Both the position numbers and the translations under genes were made by a program. The notes under the pieces are model-generated. The model was not told where the DNA came from and made no database searches. It worked only from the letters and a program-made list of their open reading frames with translations. Below are positions 54,853 through 64,000 of a stretch of DNA of 64,000 nucleotides, piece after piece (position 1 is the stretch's first letter; every line of letters begins with the position of its first letter). The DNA is from Rhabdophis nuchalis (taxonomy: Eukaryota; Chordata; Lepidosauria; Squamata; Natricidae). The stretch spans positions 47,270,110-47,334,109 of the forward strand of contig CM077647.1 of NCBI GenBank assembly GCA_039707465.1, given 5' to 3'.

Positions 54853-55522
54853 TCTATATAAATAAAAATGTAACTATGAGTTTGTTCAAAACCGCTAATC
54901 TTCGAAAGTACTGCACCAATCGCTTCCAAATTTTCACACAATGTTCCTTTCAAATACAGCACCAATGATATATATACATTGTGTAGATGTCACACCTGTG
55001 CCAGGTACACGCAATGGAAATGTAAAAACTTGTAAAAAAGGTAGGTAGATGGATACAGAGAGAGCAGTGGGCCATGGGTATTATGTCATAAAGAATGACA
55101 TAATAGTCTGTCCATAAGATTCAAGGAGAAATACAGTAGGTAGGCAGGTAGGCAGCTATTGGGATAGAGAGAGGGAAGGGGAAATACAATAGGTAGGTAG
55201 GTAGGTAGGTAGGTAGGTAGGTAGAGGGAGAAGTACAGTAGGTAGGTAGGTAGGTGGTAGGTAGGTAAGTAGAGAGAGGGAGAGGGAGAAATACAATAGG
55301 TAGGTAGGTAGAGGGAGAGAGGGAGTAGGTAGGTAGTTTGGGGGTTATACGGAGAAATACAATAGGTAGGGAGGGAGAGGGAGGGAGGGAGTAGGTAGGT
55401 AGGTTGGGGGTTATACGGTGGTTGTGTGTACGTGTTTGTGTGTGCAGGTGTAAATCTACACACAGATTGGTTGGCCATTTAACCAGACTGGGCCACAGCA
55501 ATGCGTGGCCGAGAACGGCTAG
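54853..55522 (+). mobile_element. Non-autonomous Helitron, copy B
   Basis: Starts TCTATATAAATAAAAATGTA after an A, shares CAAATTTTCACACAATGTTCC with copies A and C, and ends with a GC-rich ATGCGTGGCCGAGAACGG then CTAG. Contains a GTAG-rich minisatellite (55130-55410), the complement of that in copy A. Confidence 0.75.
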
Positions 55523-56190
55523 CTTTTTAATATAGATTCAGAATATACATTGTTTCATTTTCACGACCATGTCAATTCACTACATCGAAGGCCAAATGCT
55601 TATAGAAGTTGATAGATAGATCTCACCTTCCCTCCCAAACCTCACAACCTCACATTTTTTTAAATTATTGGTTATTATTTTCCCACTTCATCCCTCAGAA
55701 TTCAGATCTAGAAAGTACTCATACTTTTAGAAAGTAAAGAACTCAGAGTGCAAACAAGAAGCATTGTCATTCATCATTAACTTAATCAACAAGGAAAATG
55801 CACTAATAAAACTGTGTTGCTCTTTTCCCCCCAAACTTTTGTAGCTGCTAATCTTACACAAAATAACAGCTCACAACCAAAGCAACATCCATATACGTTA
55901 AAAAATATTACAACCATAAGAATCAAAATCAAACTTAACTAAAGTAACGTGCACTTCCATGCTCATTATTTTCAAAGGTTCAGATAGTATTGGCAGGAGG
56001 CTGCGATATATTATAGTGACTAGTTCTGAGCACCAGAAACACCCCCTCCCCCCCTCCGCTCAAGAATATTAGACTTTAGCAGCGCAGGACTGCATTGTGC
56101 ATTTTGCCACTCTCCATCAGAAGCTGCACCCTCCACCGACCTTTTTTTTTTTTTTTTACAGCTGGTGTTTCCTTCCTCAAAAAAGAATAG
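55523..56190. other. Unannotated DNA upstream of DNAH11
   Basis: No gene or element recognised; poly-T run at 56143-56157. Confidence 0.4.
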
Positions 56191-56199
56191 CCCTAATTG

Positions 56200-56568
56200 G
56201 CTAAAGCTGTGATTTGTTTCTCTTCAGCCGCAACTGCGGGTGGCCTGTGTGTGACTTAGTTGGTCCCCAGGGCAACGGGACGCTGCTGTCTCCGCGGTAA
56301 TGGAGGGAAGCTGAGCGAAGCTCCTGCGCTGGTCTTGTGGGAAAGAAGACTCGCGTGGGCGGGCGCGCGCGCGCAGCGGAGGCAGGTGAGCTCTCCGGGC
56401 CCAGAGTCCGGAGGACAGGAGAGATAAAAAAAAAAACCCAAGGCGTAATTTAGCCATCAAAGCGTCGGGAACGGATCAAAGGATACGAGACGCAGAAGTG
56501 CCCCGGCGATAAGCTTTGTTGTAAGGAGTTTCACTCGACTTTCACCGCTTGTATTACTCCGGTTGGCT
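56200..56568 (+). promoter_or_regulatory. DNAH11: CpG-rich promoter and 5' UTR of DNAH11
   Basis: GC-rich DNA with an alternating CG run (56365-56375). At 56263-56276, GTCCCCAGGGCAAC fits the RFX X-box (GTNRCC...RGYAAC) with one mismatch, and a forkhead-type TTTGTTTC lies at about 56213. RFX and FOXJ1 drive ciliary genes, which fits DNAH11. The transcription start is not determined. Confidence 0.6.
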
Positions 56569-56802
56569 ATGGAGGACGAGGAAGACGAGACAGTGCAGGA
56601 GAAAAGTTTCGCTGACGACGAGCGGGTGCAGTTCGTTGGCCTCCGCCTGGCCCATTTGTTAAGGCTCAAAGAAGACAAATGGAGCAAGTTTCTGGAAGAG
56701 GAACAGAACCAAAAGCTCCTGACGGACTTTTTAGAGAGTAACCACCCGGCTTTCTTGGCCTTCTACCACTCTGTGGCCGGAGGATTGTCTTTAGAGACAA
56801 AG
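56569..56802 (+). CDS. DNAH11: DNAH11 exon 1 (dynein axonemal heavy chain 11, N-terminus)
   Basis: Outer-arm axonemal dynein heavy chain beta type, an ATP-driven motor of motile cilia. 78 codons from ATG 56569 (first ATG of the frame; the codon two upstream is TTG) to the donor GTAAAAGG. The N-terminus is acidic (MEDEEDETVQE). It then has the dynein tail segment FADDERVQFVGLRLAHLLRL and KWSKFLEEEQNQKLL, matching the start of vertebrate DNAH11. It lies downstream of SP4, as in mammals. The rest of this protein of about 4500 residues lies beyond the window. Confidence 0.93.
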
Positions 56803-57479
56803 GTAAAAGGAGGGAATATAGTTTCGTACATAGTTATTGTTCTTAAAAGTAGTTTTCTTCTGTTTGGGGGTTATTTCGGTATCCAGTCACATGGATTTAA
56901 AAAGGTGAGAGAATGGGGAACTTAATAAGCAAGTGCATAAATCCACTTGCAGGGACTATCTACTGAATAATGGGATACAATTTTCCTACAGTTAGAATGG
57001 CAATTACTTCTCCATATGAAAGACAAACTATCACTGGTGGAACTATGGAGACTGCTAGAGTTGTTGATGTGGACTTGTCCACTTGTGGCCTTTCTTTCAC
57101 AATACCAATAGGTAATAAGTAGCTGATTCTTTGGTGAGAATCCTCCTAAAAAGATTATTTCTTACTTGTTTGATGCATTTAACCTCAATCCTTTGAACTG
57201 TACTGTAAATCAATCATATACAGTATTTTTATTTGGTTATTTTAATGTTATAATTTCTTGATAGTAAAACAACCCTGGCTTTCCCTATTATACTACATTC
57301 AAGCCTTTAGTCCCATCAACTTTCTCAAAATTTTCCACAGTTAAACAAAAAGTTCACATCTAATTTTTTTGGGAAGATTCTGTAGAACTACTTGATATAG
57401 CTTTATTTTAACACATAATTCAGGGCAAGATTTTAAACAATTTGTTTAGGTTTGAATTGGCATCAGATTGCATTGATTA

Positions 57480-58008
57480 TCTATATAAATAAAAATGTAA
57501 AATAGTTTGTGCAAAGCGGCTAATCTCAGAAAGTACTGGACCGATTGGCACCAAATTTTCACACAATGTTCCCAAAGAATTCCGATGATATCATACGTAC
57601 CTTTTGTGTGGCTGGCACACATGTGTCATGTGCACGCTACACAAACACAAAATGTACCCACTTGTGAGGTTTTTCACCTCCCTGTAGCTCCTCCCACCCG
57701 GCTGCTACGTCACGCACATTCCTAACAGCTGAAAGTGTGAAGGGCCTTGAGGCGGCATGTTGCCAAGGGCAGCAGGGGAATACCTCATAACTGTTTGTCT
57801 TTTGCAGTGGCACGAAGTCGTAGAGTCCAGGCAGGGGTTTCTTTCAGCTGCCCTGTTTCAACAAACTGCCTGCTTCCACTCAGTGGTGGCCGGAGCCGGG
57901 AATCGCCACCTATACAACTAACATATTCCCTGCCCCAGCCACTCCCTTGCATTCTGCTGCAGCTTGACTGATTCCTGCATGAGTGTTTTCACGTTTATAT
58001 ATATAGAT
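57480..58008 (+). mobile_element. Helitron-like element, copy C
   Basis: Starts TCTATATAAATAAAAATGTA after A and shares the 5' block GTTTGTGCAAAGCGGCTAAT with copies A and B. It continues with CTCCTCCCACCCGGCTGC, also present in A, to an ATATATATAGAT end. The 3' CTAG is not clear. Confidence 0.65.
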
Positions 58009-58211
58009 AGAGGGGACCACATCCATTTAAAAAATCAGCTTGCGGGGTTGAGAAGAGCCTTTTCCACTTTTCCACTACTGACCTTTGGAGGGGTCCAAAA
58101 TTTAGTTTTCCTGTTTGGCTTAAGATACTGATAGGCATGTGCCTTGCTGGAGATGTAATAAGACCACCATAAGACCCCATAAGACTTCCCTCAGAAGAAG
58201 GCCAAAGCCAG

Positions 58212-58285
58212 CTGGCCAGCACACGCCCTTACAAATAGCTCTGCATGCCACATGTGGCACGCATGTCATAGGTTTGCAATCACGA
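58212..58285. mobile_element. hAT 3' terminal fragment
   Basis: AAATAGCTCTGCATGCCAC and GGCACGCATGTCATAGGTTT match the right end of the 9123-9928 element. The left part is missing or unrecognised. Confidence 0.7.
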
Positions 58286-58790
58286 TCCTAATGGGTCAAG
58301 CAGTTTAAAGTGGTGGTGGGAAGTTTGTACCCCCAAGATTCTGTTAAATAATTCTGCTAATCCTATAATAAAGTAGAATGAATTCATCTAGTCAGGTTTC
58401 TATCTGGTTACCTGAGAGGACAGATATTAATTTTCAAGTCTGAAAGTAACTGGCCTTTCCTAAGTTTCTTTCTCTGACCGTTAAGCCACTGTGGGTTCTC
58501 CCTCTCTTATCTGATTGTTTCCTAGGCAGCATCTCTTCCCCTCATTCTTCAAGGTCATTCAGACATTTCATTATACACCTTGATTTCAGTGAACAAGATC
58601 TATAGCACTTGGACCTACTATGAATAGAGCAATAAATCAGCCATTGACTGCAAAAAATTTCCCACCTCCAACCTATCAAAATATAAAATTCTAAAGTGTC
58701 ATTTTCTTTCTAGAGTTAAATCTAAATAGTTGCAGGGTCTTGCCCAGAGCTATAATGTAAAACAACAGCTCCATAGTGGGATAAATCATG

Positions 58791-58793
58791 GAT

Positions 58794-58856
<63 letters not shown>

Positions 58857-58907
58857 TTTTTGTTGTTGTTGTTGTTGTTGTTATTATTGTTGTTATTATT
58901 GTTGTTG

Positions 58908-59001
<94 letters not shown>
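58791..59001 (+). repeat. TTTA/TTG/TTA compound microsatellite
   Basis: About 17 TTTA units, then TTG units, then about 30 TTA units. It ends 17 bases before DNAH11 exon 2. The poly-Ile and poly-Leu frames are artefacts. Confidence 0.97.
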
Positions 59002-59003
<2 letters not shown>

Positions 59004-59018
59004 CTCTTTCTGGTTTAG

Positions 59019-59159
59019 ATACCAAGTGTTGTAAAGCATAAACTTGTATGGGTTATGAAGACTGCAAATTGCATTGGAACAGAAAACTACAAGGAAGACC
59101 TCAGATTGTCAGAACTGTCTGGAATACCTTTGGAGCATGTAATGGTGTTCTTAGAGAAG
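59019..59159 (+). CDS. DNAH11: DNAH11 exon 2
   Basis: 47 codons in phase 0, between acceptor CTTTCTGGTTTAG and donor GTACTG. The translation includes KHKLVWVMKTANCIG, LRLSELSGIPLEHVM and FLEK. It aligns with the dynein-tail residues following exon 1 in human DNAH11 (HKLVFISK, GELPALSLGHV, FLDE). The next exon was not found before 64000. Confidence 0.88.
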
Positions 59160-59838
59160 GTACTGTTTGTTTGTTTGTTTGTTTTGTTTTGTTTAAATAT
59201 AGCATTTACAGATCGTGTTTTCTGTAGAAGTTCAAGTCAGTACATATAAAGATCCCCCTTCATTTTAGACTGAAATAGATTGTTTGGAATCAAAATTTGG
59301 TGGAACATCCAGCAGTGAATTTCAGTATTTAGCAAGGACTGGAATCTAGATTCCCTATTTTAACATTATTTCAAAGGACTTCTATTTTTTAAAACTCTTA
59401 ATTCTTACATAGAGTGCAAGAGTACTATGAAGTACTTTTGTATTCTGTATATTCAGTACTAGACAAATAACTTTATTTAAATAACTTTAAAATAACGTTT
59501 AAAGACATTTTGAAAAGAAGAGAATTGTACTACAAATTAGAGCATACAAACTTTTGCCAGACAAATTCTCGAATACAACTTGTCTGCCTGGAATCCACAT
59601 TGTATATTGGACATTAATACAATTGAGCAAGTCCAGAGGTATTTTATGATTTATTTATTTATTTTATCACATTTTTATCTAGCCCTATCTCCCTGGTGGG
59701 ACTCAGGGCGGTGCACAGAAAAGGTAAAAACACAATAATATACAGACAACGAGATAAAATAGATTAAATTTGGTAAGTCTGTGCTAAAAATCATTAAAAA
59801 CAGTTTAAAAACGTCATATTAAAATTAAACCATTAAAT

Positions 59839-60627
59839 CTATGCCAGTCCGGCTAGATGAAAAAGATGTGTTTTGAGCCCCCAGCGGAAGAGGTGTAGGT
59901 CTATGGTGGTGTGAAAATCGGGGGGCAGGTCATTCCAGAGGGCAGGGCCTGCCACAGAGAAGGCTCTCCCCATGGGGGTCGCCAGCCGGCATTGACCGGC
60001 AGACGGCACCCTGAGGAGGCCCTCCCTGTGGGAGCAGACAGGTCGAAGGGAGGTATGTGGTAGGAGGCGGTCCCGGAGGTAACCAGGTCCCATGCCATGG
60101 AGTGCTTTGAAGATGGTTACTAACACCATGAAGCGCACCCGGAAGGCCACAGGCAGCCAGTGCAGCTCGCGCAGGAGTGGTGTTACGTGGGAGTATCGTG
60201 GGATTCCCAAAATCACCCATGTGGCTGCATTCTGTACTAGCTGGAGCCTCCGGGTGCACCTCAGGGGGAGCCCCATGTAGAGAGCATTACAGTAATCTAG
60301 GCGGGAAGTGACGAGGGCTTGAGTGATCGTGCGTAAAGCGTCTCGATCTAGAAAGAGGCGCAACTGGCATATCAGGTAAACCTGATAAAAAGCCCCCCTG
60401 GCCACGGCTGTCACATGGTCATCCAAGGACAGCCGTGAGTCCAGGAGGACGCCCTGGTTGCAAGCCCTTTCTGCGGGGGCTAATGCCTCGCCCCCGATAG
60501 CCAGTGATGGAACCAGCTGGCTATATCGAGATGCTGGAAACCACAGCCACTTGGTCTTGGACGGGTTGAGTCGAAGCTTGTTCCTCCCCATCCAGACCCG
60601 CACGGCCTCCAGACACTGGGACATCAC
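59839..60627 (-). pseudogene. LINE RT C-terminal fragment
   Basis: 262-codon frame from [13 protein letters not shown] to the family C-terminus (LKTHLFHLAGLA). It corresponds to the end of the ORF2 at 2443-5694. Confidence 0.87.
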
Positions 60628-60979
60628 TTCAACGGCATCGTTGGGGTGGTTTGGGATAGAAATGTCAGCTGAGTGTCATCAGCGTACTGATGGTACTCTA
60701 CCCCAAAACCACGGATGATCTCACCCAGCGGCTTCATATAGGTGTTGAAGAGGAGAGGCGAGAGGACCGACCCCTGAGGCACCCCACGTGAGGGGCCTCG
60801 ACATCAATCTCTGCCCTCCTGCCAACACAAATTGCGACCAGTCGGAGAGGTAGGAGGAGAACCACCACAACGTGGTGCCCCCCAACCCCAACCCCTCCAG
60901 CTGGTGCAATAGGATACCATGGTCGATGGTATCAAAAGCCGCTGAGAGGCCTAATATGACCAGGATAGTGGAACAGCCT

Positions 60980-61678
60980 CTATCCCCAACCCATCCAGAG
61001 ATCATCTACCAACGCGACCAATGCCGTCTCTGTGCTGTGCCCAGGGCGGAAGCCGGACTGGCACGGGTCTAGATAGACAGTTTCCTCCAGGTGCAGGGGG
61101 AACTGTTGTGCCACCACACTCTCAACAACCTTTGCAAGAAAGCGAAGGTTGGAGACCGGACGATAATTAGCCAACACCACTGGGTCCAGGGAAGGCTTCT
61201 TGAGGAGGGGTTTCACCACTGCCTCTTTCAAGATGGCCGGTAGAAACCCCTCACTCAAGGAAGCATTCACAACTTCCTGGAGCCAGCCTCGTGTAACCTC
61301 CTGGGATGCCAGTACAAGCCAGGAGGGACACGGGTCCAATAAACATGTGGTAGCATTCAGCCACCCCAGCAACCTGTCCAAGTCATCTGGAGTCACAAGG
61401 TCGAACTCTTCCCATAAAATGGTCTCAAGGCCTGCCTCCGTCTGCCCACCCAGACTACCCTCATTGGAGGCCAGTTCGTCCTGGATCTGAGCGATTTTAT
61501 CCTGCAGATAACATCCAAATTCCTCTGCACGACTCTGTAAGGGAGCTTCCCGCGGTCTCTGTTGAAGGAGGGAGCGGGTTACTCTAAACAGGGCGGCAGG
61601 GCGGTTATCTGTGGATGCGATGAGGGCGATGAGGTAATTACGTTTCGCTGCCCCTATCGCTACGAGGTAGGTCTGCAA
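60980..61678 (-). pseudogene. LINE RT N-terminal fragment
   Basis: 232-codon frame with [34 protein letters not shown] and [13 protein letters not shown]. It overlaps the next piece at a frameshift. Confidence 0.85.
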
Positions 61679-62591
61679 ATGGGGACCTTACACGTGTTTG
61701 GTCAGATTCGGAGCGAGTGGATCTCCAAATGCTCTCTAGGCATCTCTTTCGGCGCTTCATCACCCTCAGCTCTTCAGAAAACCAAGGGGCCAGGGTGAAT
61801 CGGTGCCGAGTGAGAGGCCGCATGGGCGCGACTCGGTCCAGGGCCCTGGTGGCTGCCATATTCCAAGTGGCCACTAGATCCTCAGTCGAGTCGTGTGTCA
61901 GGGTCATAGGAATTGGCCCAAGCTCCGTCTGGAATCTCTCTGGGTCCATCAGGAGCCTGGGGCGGAACCATCTAGGAATTTCTGGCTCCGCCTCCCCGCG
62001 GTGGAGTGTAGCGGTTGGAAAGTCTAGCTGAAGGAGAGAATGGTCTGTCCATGACAAGGGTGTGATGGTTAAGTCCCCTAATCCTAGATCACTCATCCAC
62101 TGGCCGGAGACAAAAACTAGCTCCAGTGTGTGACCCCTGGTGTGAGTGGGACCGTGAATTACTTGGGTCAGGTCCATGGACTCCCGGGCCATCTCAGATG
62201 TTTCGCCTACTGATGGCAGATTGAAATCCCCCATGACTAATAGCTTGGGGGTATCAACTGCCACCTTGGCTATCACATCGAGGAGCTCGGGCAGGGCTAC
62301 TGAGATGTAGTGGGGAGCCAGGTACACAATCAGCAAGCCAAACTGCCTCCCAGGGCCCCACTTCACACACAGGGATTCACAACCGGCTGTCTGCGGCACA
62401 GTGGCCTCCCTCGGAGCCAGACCCTCCCTTATAATAACTGCCACCCCTCCACCCTGACCTCGGGCCTGTGGCTGATGAAATGCCCGGTAACCTGGCGGGC
62501 ACATTTCAATGAGAGGGACTCCCCCCTCGAGGCCCAGCCAGGTCTCCGTGATACCCACCAGGTCCGGGTCCCCCCTCCAGCACCAAATCAT
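61638..62591 (-). pseudogene. LINE endonuclease fragment
   Basis: 317-codon frame with [25 protein letters not shown] and TDHSLLQLDF, the AP-endonuclease domain. It frameshifts before the RT. Confidence 0.85.
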
Positions 62592-62990
62592 GGATGAGGG
62601 GGGCCTTGTTGATAACGGACCTGGCGTTACACAGCATCAGCCTAGGGCCCGGATCCTGTGAGCCTGAACCACCTGGGCTGCGTGAGGAACCTTGGGGACC
62701 TGAGCGCGCAATCGCTTGTAAGCAGCAAGTGCGCCCTCCCTCAACCTGATATGGTCCCCGGCTCCCACCATACCTACCATACACTGTCCTGATGTTTTGG
62801 CCCTCTGTTAGGTCTATCTCTATTCCCCCCCTAGCATCTGTCCTCCCTGCCAGGGCCGTAGGTCGACCTGGACATAGTACCCCGTGGGTCTGTCCCCTTA
62901 CCCACTCCTATAGTTTACGAGAAGAGTAATCCTCTCCTTTGCTCTCAATAGAACACCTTATTCCACCAGGCTTGAAATTTTGGCCTTGGA

Positions 62991-63420
62991 CTGTGATGGC
63001 AAACCTATGGTATGGGTGCCACAGGTGGCACATGGAGCTGTGATGGCAAACCTATGGTATGGGTGCCACAGGTGGCACATGGAGCCATTTGTCAAGGCAC
63101 ACGAGGCATTGTCCTGTCAGTTGGCCAGCATGCAAGCACGCATGCGCTTCAAGGAAGCCTCCCGAGCATGAAAAACCCGCCCTATAGGCAAACCGGAAGT
63201 TCAGGACCATATTTCCAGTTTGCTCATAGGGCTGGTTTTAGCCCACCGGAGCGTTCAGGAGGTCCAGGAGGCTTCCCCGAAGGCTCTGGAGGGCAAAAAA
63301 TGACCCTATGGGCAAACTGGAAGTCACTTCTGGTTTGCTCGTATGGCTGGTTTTAGCTCTCTTGAGCATTCAGGAGCCTTCAGGAGCCTTCAGGGAAGCC
63401 TCCAGAAGGCAAAAAACGGC
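62991..63420 (+). mobile_element. hAT 5' terminal region with duplicated end
   Basis: CTGTGATGGCAAACCTATGG resembles the 9123 terminus. The first 47 bases are duplicated in tandem (62991-63037, 63038-63084). GAAGCCTCC blocks typical of the 9123 family follow. Confidence 0.65.
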
Positions 63421-64000
63421 GAGGGAGGAGCGAGCGAGCAGCCAGACAGACAGCAGGCAGCGGAGGAGGAAGAACTTTGTGCCACCCTGAACTTTGCGCC
63501 GCTGCTACCACCACCACAATGTGCTGAGAGCGGCTGGCTGGGAGCCCCGCCCGGCGCCCATGGCGGGATGGGCAGGATGGGTGGCGGTGGGGCTCCTGAC
63601 CGGCCGCTCTCAGCACATCATGGCAGCGGCAGCGCAAAGTTCAGGGCCGCGCGGGCTCCAGCTGCAGCCCCGGCGCACAGCTCTCTTCTTCCTCCACCAC
63701 CTGCTGCCTGCCTGGCTGCTCGCTCACTCCTCCCTTGGCAGCCCTCCCCTTCCACCTGCCCGCCAGCACACTCCGGCTGCCGCTTCCTGCCCATGCCCTG
63801 TACTACTGCCCTGGCTGCAGGCCACCTTTGAGCGAGTGCAGAGCGCCCACGCCCGCCCAGCCCCACTCCGCCGCCCCTCAGCTGCTATGGGAATAACGCA
63901 TGGTCACCGTAGGCTGGGGTGAGATTGCCTCTGCAGTGGCTGTGGGTCCAGGAAAGGCCACTGCCCTCCCGCAATGGTGTCCTGCTTTACCAATGGTAAA
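63421..64000. other. GC-rich unassigned sequence at the right edge
   Basis: GC-rich with several overlapping open frames on both strands, none resembling a known protein. It may be the interior of the hAT element starting at 62991, or a CpG-rich host segment. Confidence 0.35.

Larger units (their letters stand above)
56803..59018 (+). other. DNAH11: DNAH11 intron 1
   Basis: Contains Helitron C (57480-58008), a hAT end (58212-58285) and the TTTA/TTG/TTA microsatellite (58791-59001). 56930-57479 and 58290-58790 hold nothing recognised. Confidence 0.88.
59645..62930 (-). mobile_element. CR1/L2-group LINE, reverse strand
   Basis: The 3' terminus is at the left (GTGGGACTCAGGGCGGTGCAC with an ATTTATTT tail). 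ORF2 is broken into frames 59839-60627 (RT C-terminus), 60721-61005, 60980-61678 (RT, NYRPVSN) and 61638-62591 (endonuclease, GDFNLPS), separated by small indels. The YADD motif is lost at the gap near 60690. The 5' boundary is uncertain. Confidence 0.88.
59160..64000 (+). other. DNAH11: DNAH11 intron 2 (incomplete)
   Basis: Runs off the window. 59160-59644 has no recognised feature; a reverse LINE and hAT pieces fill most of the rest. Confidence 0.7.

Noticed and set aside
58730..59041. Poly-Ile/Tyr frame overlapping DNAH11 exon 2
   Set aside because: Produced by TTTA/TTA microsatellite; the real exon uses a splice acceptor at 59018.
63343..63922. 142- and 162-codon frames near the right edge
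   Set aside because: GC-rich overlapping frames on both strands with no recognisable domain; likely interior of a hAT element.

Overview
The window is nuclear DNA from an amniote, almost certainly a squamate reptile and perhaps a snake. Split genes with GT-AG introns, CpG-rich promoters and a particular mix of repeats support this: tRNA-derived SINEs with an ACCTTT tail, CR1/L2-group LINEs, L1, hAT and Helitron elements, a Ty1/copia relic and a DIRS relic. The species cannot be named from the sequence alone.

Two host genes are recognised, both on the + strand and in the order SP4 then DNAH11, as in mammals. SP4 is complete: six coding exons (11374-11380, 11955-12046, 12318-13848, 35878-36109, 36267-36466, 39657-39904) give a 769-residue zinc-finger transcription factor. 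It has a CpG-rich promoter at about 10230-11700 and a long 3' UTR to about 43.9 kb. DNAH11, an axonemal outer-arm dynein heavy chain, begins at 56569; only exons 1 (56569-56802) and 2 (59019-59159) lie in the window and the gene runs off the right edge.

Layout: 1-10200 is intergenic and holds a Ty1/copia element (1204-7466) with an exact 5-bp target duplication and a near-intact LINE nested inside it, then an 806-bp hAT element. 10200-43900 is SP4. Its 22-kb intron 3 holds MITEs, hAT elements, two head-to-head LINEs, L1 pieces split by a Helitron, a CR1 split by another LINE, an ancient LINE, a DIRS-like retrotransposon and two SINEs. 43900-56200 is the SP4-DNAH11 spacer: a SINE, an unidentified 145-codon open frame, CR1, a nest of three DNA/LINE elements with a 0.8-kb polypyrimidine tract and a 93-bp minisatellite, an L1-type element with ORF1 but no ORF2, and a Helitron. 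56200-64000 is the DNAH11 promoter and first introns, with a Helitron, a microsatellite abutting the exon 2 acceptor, a LINE and hAT pieces.

The two genes do not form a pathway. SP4 binds GC boxes; DNAH11 is a ciliary motor. The rest is best read as a stratified record of transposition, in which target-site duplications and nesting give relative insertion order.
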